Shown in pieces: positions 25,330-36,460 of a stretch of DNA of 64,000 bases. Origin of the DNA: Piscicola geometra (taxonomy: Eukaryota; Annelida; Clitellata; Hirudinida; Piscicolidae); assembly GCA_943735955.1 (NCBI GenBank), contig OX030956.1, forward strand, positions 11,648,394 to 11,712,393, given 5' to 3'. The notes beneath the pieces are model-generated. The model was not told the origin of the DNA. It made no database searches and saw only the letters and a program-made list of their open reading frames with translations. Both the position numbers and the translations under genes were made by a program. Every line of letters begins with the position of its first letter. Within the stretch, counting starts at the first letter, position 1.

Positions 25330-26269
25330 ATTATTTTTTTGTCTATAGTTTACAAACTACTAGTTCGCCCAGTTTCACTTGCGAAGTTATTTAAAGTGTT
25401 TTAATTATTATTTAAATAAATTATATTCGAATGCCCTATCCTTTCTGCACCAAATTAACCCTAAACTACTCTTGCAGCCAATCAACCACTCTTCCTGCAC
25501 CTTCAAGCACCCTTTCTGCACTCAATAAAACTACTCTCCCTGTAGCCACTTTTCACGCACCCAAATAACTCTTATTCACCCACTCGGCACCTAATCAACC
25601 ACTTTTTATGCACTCAATCAATCTAAGCCTTCCTCCTTGCAACAACAACCAAGTAAAATTCATTCAAATGCTATTTCCAGATTGAAAAAAATAGAGCAAA
25701 CATTAGATTAAAGTATGAAATTTCAATCTTTTAGTTTTAAGGATCACGTATTAATCACGTATTCTTCCTTAAAGATTATTTCCTCGAAGACTTTTTATAA
25801 CCACGATGGAGAACCAGCGAACAATTTTATAGTTAAAGTGACGAAACAACAACAGCCAAGTCAAATTTATTCACATGCTTTGGTTAGCAGCTGCCATCTT
25901 GGCAGCCGCTTCAACCGTTTAATGATTTTGTTGAATAGTTTGTCTTCTTATCTAATAATTTAGTTTTTTTAAACTTCAAATAATAATAATAATAATTATT
26001 ATTTATATCTTTTCTTGTTTTTTGGTTTTAAATTTATCTTGCTCCCGGAATTAAAATCTTCAACCAATAACTGTCTAACGGACTACAATAAAAACTTATT
26101 TTAAAAGAAATAAGTGCCAAGGCCTCAAATTGAGCACCAATGCACAGCTTGCAAGCACCCACTAGAAGATTTATACGTGATCCTTGAAACTTAAAGAATA
26201 AAATTTAATACTTTTATCTAATTTTTTGTCTATTTTTTTCGTTCAATCTCGAAATAGCATTCAATCAAT
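25330..26269 (+). repeat. Degenerate minisatellite and a coding-like repeated segment
   Basis: Positions 25435-25640 hold degenerate units around CTTTCTGCACTCAATCAACC, also present on the other side of paralogue B. Positions 25640-25900 contain a plus-strand segment reading HDGEPANNFIVKVTKQQQ and PSQIYSHAL. Closely related pieces occur twice in the centre of the foldback element (30280-30370 and 30450-30560). No start or splice sites are clear. From 25900 to 26270 the DNA is AT-rich with nothing seen. Confidence 0.45.
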
Positions 26270-26790
26270 CAATAAAATCAATTTTTATAGCACTCTTTCC
26301 TCAAATTCAAGAGCGCTCGTAAATGAATTTGTTTAACAGATATGTCTTCAGATCTTTACGAAAAGTAAATAATGATTTAGAAGTAGTTAAATAAGAAGGT
26401 AATGAGTTCCAAATATATGGACCTGAATAATGGAATGATAAATAGGAGTACGGCTAACGATTCTTGCTGCATAATTAAAATATTTTTAAAGTTCTTTTAA
26501 GTAAATTATACTAGAGTGAATTACAATAGTCAATTCGAGATAGAAAAGATGCAGAAACTAACATCTTTAAAGAAGGGTCATCTAAGTAAGGTAATAATTG
26601 TCTAATACGTCTGAGATGAAAATAGCAAGATTTAGTAACAAATAGAATTTGGTTTGATAAGGTTAGTTTTGAGTCAGAAATAGATCTTAAGCTACGACTA
26701 TGATTAGATGGAACAATAGTATGAGAGGAAAAAATGCATGGATCATTAATTAGAAGAATCTGTTTCACAGCCTGTTTCAGTTCAACCAGT
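26270..26790 (-). mobile_element. CR1/L2-like LINE fragment with its 3' tail
   Basis: The minus strand encodes SCYFHLRRIRQLLPYLDD and SRIDYCNSL (26511-26768), the same region as in the LINE at 17933-19265 but from a diverged member. Broken frames continue to a 3' block with GAGCGCTCTTGAATTTGAGG and GTGCTATAAAAATT and a short TTGA tail at 26262-26280. Confidence 0.8.
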
Positions 26791-26895
26791 TATTAATTTT
26801 CAAAAAGATCGCAGAACCTGGCCAGATGATCATCCTTCTACTCAGACAATCGATAAATGCATCATGGGTTTGATCATTGTTGATATGCGGGGAAC
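26790..26895 (+). pseudogene. hAT transposase fragment interrupted by the foldback element
   Basis: A plus-strand frame reads WPDDHPSTQTIDKCIMGLII and VDMR, resembling the N-terminal part of ZBED-type hAT transposases (usual continuation DxxPFSVVE). It stops at the left end of the foldback element. Just beyond the right end (32111-32125) CGACCTATG could continue the frame as R-P-M. Only a short piece, so identification is moderate. Confidence 0.5.
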
Positions 26896-27228
26896 GGACA
26901 AAAAGCCTCTCGGAGAAAAAGCCTTCGGATAAAATACCTTCTACAAAAAGCCTCCCGGAGAAAAAACCTCCTGGAGAAAAAACCTCTCGGAGAAAAAGTC
27001 TTCTTGTTAATATTTTAGTATAAATAAAACGGACTTTTAATATAAAAAACGGATTTTTTATAGATTTTTTTCACAATTTTAAAACAATAAAACGGATTTT
27101 TTATATATAAAAAGGATTTTTATAGATTCGTTTCACTATTTTAAATAAATAAAACTGACTATATTTTTTAAAAATACATACCTAAAACGATTTATCAAAT
27201 ACAATACAAATTATTGGTAAACGGATAA

Positions 27229-30200
27229 AAAGTCTTCAGAATAAAAAGTCTTCAGGATAAAAAGTCTTCAGGATAAAAAGTCTTCAGAATAAAAAGTCTT
27301 CAGGATAAAAATTCTTCAGGATACAAAGTCTTCAGGATAAAAAGTCTTCAGAATAAAAAGTCTTCAGGATAAAAAGTCTTCAGGATAAAAAGTCTTCAGG
27401 ATAAAAAGTCTTCAGGATAAAAAGTCTTCAGGATAAAAAGTCTTCAGGATAAAAAGTCTTCAGGATAAAAAGTTTTCAAGATAAAAATTTTTCGGGATAA
27501 AAAGCCTTCAGAATAAAATGTCTTCAGGATAAAAAGTCTTCAGAATAAAAATTCTTCAGGATAAAAAGTTTTCAAGATAAAAAGTTTCCAAGATAAAAAG
27601 TCTTCAGGATAAAAAGTCTTCAAGATAAAAAGTCTTCAGGATAAAAAGCCTTTAGAATAAAAAGTCTTCAGGATAAAAAGTCTTCAGAATAAGAAGTCTT
27701 CAGAATAAAAAGTCTTTAGGCTAAAAAGTCTTCAGGATAAAAAGAGTTCATAATAAAAAGTCCTCAGGATGAAAAGCCTTAAAAAAAATGTCTTCCGGAT
27801 AAAAATTCTTCAGGATAAAAAGTCTTTAGGATAAAAAGTCTTCAGGATAAAAAGTTTTCAGGATAAAAAGTCTTCAGGATAAAAAGTCTTCAGGATAAAA
27901 AGTCTTCAGGATAAAAAGTCTTCAGGATAAAAAGTCTTCAGGATAAAAAGTCTTCAGGATAAAAAGTTTTCAAGATAAAAAATTTTCGGGATAAAAAGCC
28001 TTCAGAATAAAATTTCTTCAGAATAAGAAGTCTTCAGAATAAAAAGTCTTTAGGCTAAAAAGTCTTCAGGATAAAAAGAGTTCATAATAAAAAGTCCTCA
28101 GGATGAAAAGCCTTAAAAAAAAATGTCTTCCGGATAAAAATTCTTCAGGATAAAAAGTCTTTAGGATAAAAAGTCTTCAGGATAAAAAGTTTTCAGGATA
28201 AAAAGTCTTCAGGATAAAAAGTCTTCAGGATAAAAAGTCTTCAGGATAAAAAGTCTTCAGGATAAAAAGTCTTCAGGATAAAAAGTCTTCAGGATGAAAA
28301 GTCTTCAGGATAAAAAGTCTTCAGGATAAAAAGTCTTCAGGATAAAAAGTTTTCAAGATAAAAAATTTTCGGGATAAAAAGCCTTCAGAATAAAATTTCT
28401 TCAGGATAAAAGTCTTCAGAATAAAAATTCTTCAGGATAAAAAGTTTTCAAGATAAAAAGTTTCCAAGATAAAAAGTCTTCAGGATAAAAAGTCTTCAAG
28501 ATAAAAAGTCTTCAAGATAAAAAGTCTTCAGGATAAAAAGCCTTTAGAATAAAAAGTCTTCAGGATAAAAAGTCTTCAGAATAAAAAGTCTTCAGAATAA
28601 AAAGTCTTTAGGCTAAAAAGTCTTCAGGATAAAAAGTCTTCATAATAAAAAGTCCTCAGGATGAAAAGCCATCAAAAAAAATGTCTTCAGGATAAAAAGT
28701 CTTCAGGATAAAAAGTCTTCAGGATAAAAAGTATTCAGGATAAAAAGTTTTCAGGATAAAAAGTCTTCAGGATAAAAAGTCTTCAGGATAAAAAGTCTTC
28801 AGGATAAAAAGTCTTCAGGATAAAAAGTTTTCAAGATAAAAATTTTTCGGGATAAAAAGCCTTCAGGATAAAAAGTCTTCAAGATAAAAAGTCTTCAGAA
28901 TAAAAAGCCTTTAGAATAAAAAGTCTTCAGGATAAAAAGTCTTCAGAATAAAAAGTCTTCAGAATAAAAAGTCTTTAGGCTAAAAAGTCTTCAGGATAAA
29001 AAGTCTTCATAATAAAAAGTCCTCAGGATGAAAAGCCTTCAAAAAAATGTCTTCAGGATAAAAAGTCTTCAGGATAAAAAGTCTTCAGGATAAAAAGTAT
29101 TCAGGATAAAAAGTTTTCAGGATAAAAAGTCTTCAGGATAAAAAGTCTTCAGGATAAAAAGTCTTCAGGATAAAAAGTCTTCAGGATAAAAAGTCTTCAG
29201 GATAAAAAGTTTTCAAGATAAAAATTTTTCGGGATAAAAAGCCTTCAGAATAAAATGTCTTCAGGATAAAAAGTCTTCAGAATAAAAATTCTTCAGGATA
29301 AAAAGTCTTCAGGATAAAAAGTTTTCAAGATAAAAAGTTTCCAAGATAAAAAGTCTTCAGGATAAAAAGTCTTCAAGATAAAAAGTCTTCAGAATAAAAA
29401 GCCTTTAGAATGAAAAGTCTTCAGGATAAAAAGTCTTCAGAATAAGAAGTCTTCAGGATAAAAAGTCTTCAGGATAAAAAGTCTTCAGGATAAAAAGTAT
29501 TCAGGATAAAAAGTTTTCAGGATAAAAAGTCTTCAGGATAAAAAGTCTTCAGGATAAAAAGTCTTCAGGATAAAAAGTCTTCAGGATAAAAAGTTTTCAA
29601 GATAAAAATTTTTCGGGATAAAAAGCCTTCAGGATAAAAAGTCTTCAAGATAAAAAGTCTTCAGAATAAAAAGCCTTTAGAATAAAAAGTCTTCAGGATA
29701 AAAAGTCTTCAGAATAAAAAGTCTTCAGAATAAAAAGTCTTTAGGCTAAAAAGTCTTCAGGATAAAAAGTCTTCATAATAAAAAGTCCTCAGGATGAAAA
29801 GCCTTCAAAAAAATGTCTTCAGGATAAAAAGTCTTCAGGATAAAAAGTCTTCAGGATAAAAAGTATTCAGGATAAAAAGTTTTCAGGATAAAAAGTCTTC
29901 AGGATAAAAAGTCTTCAGGATAAAAAGTCTTCAGGATAAAAAGTCTTCAGGATAAAAAGTCTTCAGGATAAAAAGTTTTCAAGATAAAAATTTTTCGGGA
30001 TAAAAAGCCTTCAGAATAAAATGTCTTCAGGATAAAAAGTCTTCAGAATAAAAATTCTTCAGGATAAAAAGTCTTCAGGATAAAAAGTTTTCAAGATAAA
30101 AAGTTTCCAAGATAAAAAGTCTTCAGGATAAAAAGTCTTCAAGATAAAAAGTCTTCAGAATAAAAAGCCTTTAGAATGAAAAGTCTTCAGGATAAAAAGT

Positions 30201-30250
30201 CTTCAGAATAAGAAGTCTTCAGAATAAAAAGTCTTCAGAATAAAAAGTCT
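27229..30250 (+). repeat. 16-bp tandem array, left arm of the foldback element
   Basis: About 188 units of AAAAAGTCTTCAGGAT with variants such as AAAAAGTTTTCAAGAT and AAAAAGCCTTTAGAAT. Variants recur in blocks. Diagnostic GTATTCAGGA variants at 28731, 29097, 29497 and 29863 show higher-order units of 366 and 400 bp, adding to an exact 766-bp period. Confidence 0.95.
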
Positions 30251-30647
30251 TCAAAAATTAATTTTCAAGGAAAAATAATCACGATCGAGAACCAGCAGAA
30301 ACCTTAATGATCAAAGTGAGGAATCAACAACCTAGTCAAATTTATTCAAATGCTATTTCCAGATTGAAAAAAAAAGTGAGCAAAAATTTGATGAAAGTAT
30401 GAAATTTCAATCTTTTAGTTTTAAGGATCACGTATTCTTCCTTAAAAATTATTTTCTTGTGGTTGAAGTGACGAAACAACAGCAGCCAAGTCAAATTTAT
30501 TCAAATGCTATTTCGAGATTGAACGAAAAACTTATAGCAAAAATTAGATAAAAGTATTACATTTTATTCTTTAAGTTTTAAGGATAACGTATTAATCACG
30601 TATTTTTCCTTAAAATTTAATTTATAAAAAAAAAATTATAAAAACTT
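30251..30647 (+). other. Centre of the foldback element with two coding-like segments
   Basis: The plus strand reads HDREPAETLMIKVRNQQ, PSQIYSNAISRLKK (about 30282-30375) and again VVEVTKQQQPSQIYSNAISR (about 30450-30530). Each is related to 25640-25900 outside the element. They may be captured pieces of a gene or of a lost transposase. No complete frame remains. Confidence 0.5.
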
Positions 30648-31726
30648 TTCATCTTAAAGACTTCTTATCCTGAAGACTTTTTATACTAAAAACTTTTTAT
30701 TTTGAAGACTTTTTATCCTGAAGACTTTTTATCCTGAAGACTTTTTATCCTGAAGACTTTTCATCCTGAAGACTTTTTATCCTGAAGAAATTTTATTCTG
30801 AAGGCTTTTTATCCTGAAAACGTTTTATCTTGAAGACTATTTATCCTAAAGACTTCTTATCCTGAAGACTTTTTATCTTGAAGACTTTTTATCATAAAGA
30901 CTTTTTATCCTGAAGACTTTTTATCCTGAAGACTTTTTATCTTGAAAACTTTTTATCCTGAAGACATTTTATTCTGGAGCCTTTTTATCCTGAAAACTTT
31001 CCATCTTGAAGACTTTTTATCCTGAAGACTTTTTATCTTTAAGACTTTTTATCCTGAAGACTTTTTATCCTGAAGACTTTCTATCCTGAAGACTTTTTAT
31101 CCTGAAAACTTTTTATCCTGAAGACTTTTTATCCTGAAGACTTTTTATTCTGAAGGCTTTTTATCCTGAAAACTTTTTATCTTGAAGACTTTTTATCCTG
31201 AAAACTTTTTATCCTGAAGACTTTTTATCCTGAAGACTTTTTATTCTGAAGACTTTTTATCCTGGAGACTTTTTATCTTGAAGACTTTTTATCTTGAAAA
31301 CTTTTTATCCTGAAGACTTTTTATCCTGAAGACATTTTATTCTGAAGGATTTTTATCCTGAAAACTTTTTATCTTGAAGACTTTTTATCCTGAAGACTTT
31401 TTATCTTTAAGACTTTCTATCCTGAAGACTTTTTATCCTGAAGACTTTTTATCCTGAAGACTTTTTATCCTGAAAACTTTTTATCCTGAAGACTTTTTAT
31501 CCTGAAGACTTTTTATTCTGAAGGCTTTTTATCCTGAAAACTTTTTATCTTGAAGACTTTTTATCCTGAAGACTTTTTATCCTGAAGACTTTTTATCTTG
31601 AAGACTTTTTATTCTGAAGACTTTTTATCCTGAAGACTTTTTATCTTGAAGACTTTTTATCCTGAAGACTTTTTATCCTGAAGACTTTTTATCCTGAAGA
31701 CTTTTTATTCTGAAGACTTTTTATCC
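30648..31726 (-). repeat. 16-bp tandem array, right arm of the foldback element
   Basis: The same unit as the left arm, in inverted orientation (CTTTTTATCCTGAAGA on the plus strand), about 67 units. It is about one third the length of the left arm. Confidence 0.95.
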
Positions 31727-32158
31727 GTTTACCAATCATTTTTATTGTATTTGATAAATTAAAGTTCGTTTTAATTATGTATTTTTTTGAAATATAGTCC
31801 GTTTTATTTATTTAAAATTGTGAAACAAATCTATTAAAAAATATAGTCCGTTATAGTTATAATTATAGTTCGTTTTAATTATGTAATTTTAAAAAAATAT
31901 AGTTTGTTTTATTTATTTAAAATTGTGATACGAATTTATTTTTAAAAATCCGTTTTTTATACAAAAAGTTCGTTTTATTTATACTAAAATATTAACAAGG
32001 AGGCTTTTTCTCCAAGACACTTTTTCTCCAGAAGGTTTTTTTTCCGGGAGGCTTTTTGTAGAAGGTATTTTATCCGAAGGCTTTTTCTCCGAGAGGCTTT
32101 TTATCCTACATCCGACCTATGTTATTTAAAATACATCAAGAATAAAAAATAATTTTAA

Positions 32159-33071
32159 ATGGAATGGAGTGGAAAAGATATTCAGGAAGCGATCGCTAAA
32201 TCTAAAACTTTAAAATCTCTTTTTGTTGTTTTAGTAGAAGGTAATTTATGTTGCATTTTTTATAACTTCTAAGAGTCTTAGGGTTAGGGTTAGGGTTAGG
32301 GTTAAGTTAGTCTAAGACTTACAATTTTAAAATTTAAATCAAGTAAAGTATGTATATCAAATAGTGTGAATAACTTTTTAGCAGTTTCTTTCATTATATC
32401 TATCAATGCGCTAACATACTTTTAAAAATTCAGATGACAAAACTTCTGAAGGAGAAGCTAGGCAAAGTAACCAAGTAAAAGACATAGTAAATGAAAATAA
32501 ATGTGTCCTAGTCAGACTTCAAGCAGACAGGTTGACAGTGTATAATTTTCATAATTTCATAATTATAAAAAGTGTATATTTATAAATTATATATATTTTC
32601 ATAGTTAATACATTTTTTTCTTTTAAAAAAACCTATTATAATATTTGTTACAGCACAAGTGCTTCTCAGTTCAGACAGATTTGTATCCTTTTACTTAATA
32701 GAAAATATCATTTTTTCTCACTTTTTTAACTTTATTCATTTTTTTATGTTAACAAAAATTTGAAAGTTTTAAAGTTTATATATGCATACTTCTTAAATGA
32801 AACATTTAAAAATAATATCTAAATAATTGTTCTATGAAATATTAACTAAAAAAACATTTAAAAAATGTTAACTTTAATCTAAAAAAGCATACCAATTAAA
32901 AATGAAACCACAAAATATACATTCCTTAATTTCAAATACACTCTAAACCTAGACCCAGTGTTTGCGTACCCCATTGTGTACTTCATAGGTGAGAATGGCA
33001 AAGTATTGGGTGTAACTAAAGGCCACGTTTCAGTGGAAGAACTAATTAAAAGCTTCAATAAAGCTTTGGAG
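32159..33071 (+). CDS. UBXN4: UBX domain protein 4 (UBXN4/erasin), N-terminal exons 1-4
   Basis: Exons 32159-32240, 32434-32530, 32654-32682 and 32953-33071, all GT-AG with phases that join cleanly, encode 109 residues: MEWSGKDIQEAIAKSKTLKS then LFVVLVEG, a linker, CVLVRLQADSTSASQFRQIY, PVFAYPIVYFIGENGKVLG and HVSVEELIKSFNKALE. Animal UBXN4 has the same order (VFVVFVAG, LQFSQIYPVVCVPSSFFIG, GSVSADELV). UBXN4 is an ER-membrane protein that binds the p97/VCP ATPase in ER-associated degradation; this part is its thioredoxin-like N-terminal domain. The ATG follows AAA at -3. The exon-4 donor (GTTGGT) is followed only about 20 bp later by the array that begins the MULE-like element. The coiled-coil, UBX and membrane-anchor exons were not found in the window. 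Confidence 0.85.
32279..32304 (+). repeat. Short TTAGGG run in UBXN4 intron 1
   Basis: Four consecutive TTAGGG units, the common animal telomere hexamer, at an internal position. Too short to be a telomere. Confidence 0.85.
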
Positions 33072-33092
33072 GTTGGTCATTTGAATTGCAGT

Positions 33093-33236
33093 CGATTCAC
33101 CCCTTAACCGATTCACCCCATAACCGATTCACCCCATAACCGATTCACCCCTTAACCGATTCACCCCATAACCGATTCACCCCTTAACCGATTCACCCCA
33201 TAACCGATTCACCCCTCAACCGATTCACCCCTTAAA
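33093..33236 (+). repeat. 16-bp array CGATTCACCCCWTAAC, nine units
   Basis: Head-to-tail units alternating CTTAAC and CATAAC endings, one CTCAAC. The same unit recurs at 40550-40580 (direct, two decayed units) and 42908-42938 (inverted). Confidence 0.95.
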
Positions 33237-33289
33237 ATAGTTAAAAACGGACTTTATTTTTTATAGCTATTTTGCTAAAATAAAATAAT

Positions 33290-34190
33290 AAATTAAAAAA
33301 TATATTTAAAATTATAAAATATCAAAAAAATATATTAAAAATTATAAAATATTAAAAAAATATATTTAAATTGTAAAATATGTAAAAAAATATATTAAAA
33401 ATTATAAAATATTAAAAAAACATATTAAAAATTATAAAATATTAAAAAAATATATTAAAAATAATAAAATATGTAAAAAATATATTAAAAATTATAAAAT
33501 ACTGAAAATATATATTAAAAATTATAAAATATCAAAAAAATATATTGAAAATTATAAAATATTAAAAAAATATATTAAAAATGATAAAATATTAAAAAAA
33601 TATAATAAAAATGATAAAATATTAAAAAAATATATTTAAAATGATAAAATATTATGAAAATATATTAAAAATTATAAAATATTTAAAAAATATATTAAAA
33701 AGTATAAAATATTAAAATTATATTTAAAAAATTATAAAATGTTAAAAAATATATTTAAAATTGAAAAATATTTAAAAAATATATTAAAAACTATAAAATA
33801 TTGAAAAAATATATTAAAAATTATAAAATACTGAAAATATATATTGAAAATTATAAAATATAAAAAAAATATATTAAAAATAATAAAATATTAAAAAAAT
33901 ATATTAAAAATTATAAAATATTAAAAAAATATAATAAAAATGATAAAATATTAAAAAAATATATTTAAAATGATAAAATATTATGAAAATATATTAAAAA
34001 TTATGAAATATTTAAAAAATATATTAAAAATTATAAAATATTAAAATTATATATAAAAAATTATAAAATGTTAAAAAATATATTAAAAATTATAAAATAT
34101 AAAAAAAATATATTAAAAACTATAAAATATTGAAAAAATATATTAAAAATTAGAAAATATTTAAAAAATTATAAAATATTTAAAAAATTA
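33290..34190 (+). repeat. AT-rich satellite, 30-bp period
   Basis: About 30 units of roughly AAAATATATTAAAAATTATA plus a spacer, period 30 (for example 33391, 33421, 33451). Diverged between units. Confidence 0.9.
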
Positions 34191-34790
34191 TAAAATAAAT
34201 AGATAATTATAAAATAAATAGATAATTATAAAATAAATAGATAATTATAAAATAAATAGATAATTATAAAATAAATAGATAATTATAAAATAAATAGATA
34301 ATTATAAAATAAATAGATAATTATAAAATAAATAGATAATTATAAAATAAATAGATAATTATAAAATAAATAGATAATTATAAAATAAATAGATAATTAT
34401 AAAATAAATAGATAATTATAAAATAAATAGATAATTATAAAATAAATAGATAATTATAAAATAAATAGATAATTATAAAATAAATAGATAATTATAAAAT
34501 AAATAGATAATTATAAAATAAATAGATAATTATAAAATAAATAGATAATTATAAAATAAATAGATAATTATAAAATAAATAGATAATTATAAAATAAATA
34601 GATAATTATAAAATAAATAGATAATTATAAAATAAATAGATAATTATAAAATAAATAGGTAATTATAAAATGAATAGATAATTATAAAATAAATAAAAAC
34701 TATAAAATGAATAGATAATTATAAAATAAATAAAAACTATAAAATAATAATAAAAAGTTATAAAATAAATAAAAAGTTATAAAATAAGTT
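34190..34790 (+). repeat. AT-rich satellite, 19-bp period
   Basis: About 25 nearly perfect units of ATAATTATAAAATAAATAG (19 bp), decaying toward 34790. Confidence 0.95.
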
Positions 34791-35983
34791 AAAAAAATAA
34801 TTAAATAAATGATAAATTATTCAATACAAAAATAATTATTCAATAAAAAAATAATTATTCAATAAAAAAATAATTATTCAATAATAAAATAATTTTTAAA
34901 TAAAAGAATAATTATTCAATATAAAATATATTATATAATATAAAATATATTATATAATATAAAATAAATTATCAAATACAAAAAAAAATCTTTAATATTA
35001 AATAAATTTTTCAATATCATTTTAATATTACATTTTAAAAATAAACTTCATCATTCAGATCTTTATATAATTGACTCCGTTTTATTTGGTAGTTGTCATA
35101 TATCTGGGATATCTTATGATGATTCTGGTCGCAGGCTTAAACCTCTATAACCAGATCATATTTTTGTATTTGCCTCCAGCACTCTCATTGAGGGTTGTCA
35201 TTGAAGTTTGACTTTTTTGACGCTGAGGGTTTTTAAATTAGGAATTTATTTTTTAACACATGGGGATGTTGTCAGATCTGAAAATTGCTTTTGAAGTCCG
35301 GCAGTTTTGTTGAAGATGGATATTGATTTTGGAGCTGTGAATAGTTGTTTGAAGCTGGAAACGATTGATTGAAATATGAAATGCTAACTACATCAGTCTA
35401 TACTTCCGTCACCAAAAAGAAAATTTAATAAGTCCTCCAGAGGGAGCTTTAAGTCTGAGGTTGATGAAGGTAGACGATTACAAATAGTATACCTATACTG
35501 TATATATAATCTTCACATATTTAACCAGTTTGAAATAGGTTGGAAACGTTTAACTACTTTGTTTTAGTTAACTATTCTCAAAAATAAGTTTTTATCTATT
35601 AGTTAAACTACTTATTTTTAGTTGAAAAATAGTTATAGTTTAACTAAAAATATTTAGTTAGTTGCCCATCACTGTATATTATACATATGCATTTTTTAAA
35701 CAATCAATGACTTCATTATTCATAGTCTTTCGAATATGTTCCGAACCATCGAGCTGCTGAACTCTTGACCCCAGTCATCTGAAACTCAATACTTCTCTTT
35801 CACCATTCCATGAATCTTTCCGGTGTTTAAACCAGTGTTTTAAACCATTTATAAAATACTACGGCATTCATTTTAAAGTATTTGTTTTTAAAACTTCAAG
35901 ATTTTGAATTTTTTATAAAAACATAAACGAGCTGATTAAATACTTTTTTCTTCGGTGGATTCGTTGAAGTCATCCGAAGATTA
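34791..35983. other. AT-rich spacer with a solitary hAT-type terminus
   Basis: From 34791 to 35040 the DNA is AT-rich with short ATTATTCAATA repeats. From 35040 to 35540 it is less biased but has no long frame. Positions 35540-35672 carry repeated GTTTAACTA motifs ending GTTGCCCATCACTG; read on the other strand this starts CAGTGATGGGCAAC, the common form of a hAT terminal repeat. Its partner end was not found. Confidence 0.45.
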
Positions 35984-36227
35984 TATCCTGCGACAATATT
36001 GTCACAGGATAGCGTAACCGCGCGGTTGGTGTTATCCTGCGTCCAGATTTTATAATCTAGTAATATAGTGAATTTGTAATTTAAAGTTATGAATTAATTG
36101 GGAATAAATTCATAATTATATTTTTATGTATTTCTTTCAAAACTTAAATAGATTCACCGTTAAATTCTACGTGATTTTCATTAGGTACAGTGAATATAAG
36201 GGTTATTAATCTTTATAAGAGCAAATC

Positions 36228-36300
36228 TGCAACAGCTTCTGTGGCTTAGCGCTTGCACCTTAGACTACGGATCGCTACGCTCTGGTTTCAATTCCCGGTA
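36228..36300 (+). other. tRNA-like segment (possible SINE head)
   Basis: Contains TGGCTTAGCGC, like an A box, and GGTTTCAATTCC, like a B box, 40-odd bases apart, as in tRNA-derived RNA polymerase III promoters. Stems of a functional tRNA do not form well by eye and there is no paired acceptor. It is probably a tRNA-derived SINE head or tRNA pseudogene. The tandem of 21-bp units that follows (36330-36460, AAAGGATTTAATTCATGTTTT) could be a tail. Confidence 0.35.
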
Positions 36301-36329
36301 TAAATATTTTGTCAAACAAATATTTTTTA

Positions 36330-36460
36330 AAGGATTTAATTCATGTTTTAAAGTATTTAATTAATGTTTTAAAGGATTTAATTCATGTTTTAAAGGATTT
36401 AATTCATGTTTATAAGGATTTAATTCATGTTTTAAAGGATTTAATTCATGTTTTAAAAAA
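36330..36460 (+). repeat. 21-bp tandem, about six units
   Basis: Unit AAAGGATTTAATTCATGTTTT with small variants. Confidence 0.9.

Larger units (their letters stand above)
26896..32106. mobile_element. Foldback-type DNA transposon with 16-bp repeat arms (5.2 kb)
   Basis: The outer about 330 bp of each end are inverted copies. The left end starts GGACAAAAAGCCTCTCGGAG and the reverse complement of the right end starts GGATAAAAAGCCTCTCGGAG, with about 70 bp nearly identical and weaker similarity onwards, including the junction GGTAAACGGATAAAAAGTC. Inside these ends are arrays of the unit AAAAAGTCTTCAGGAT: direct at 27229-30250 (about 3.0 kb) and inverted at 30648-31726 (about 1.1 kb), around a 400-bp centre (30251-30647). 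Long inverted repeats made of short tandem units are the hallmark of foldback elements (Drosophila FB, plant FARE). There is no transposase gene, so it is non-autonomous. No clear target duplication was found. Confidence 0.8.

Noticed and set aside
27229..31726. Possible CRISPR array from regularly spaced short repeats
   Set aside because: Units are contiguous 16-mers with no unique spacers, no cas genes, in eukaryotic DNA.
32279..32304. Telomere or chromosome end
   Set aside because: Only four hexamers, flanked by gene and transposon sequence on both sides.
33093..33236. Possible CRISPR or operator array
   Set aside because: Head-to-tail units without spacers, associated with a DNA transposon.
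36228..36300. Functional tRNA gene
   Set aside because: A- and B-box-like motifs only; stems and acceptor do not pair, and it is inside a MITE-like element.
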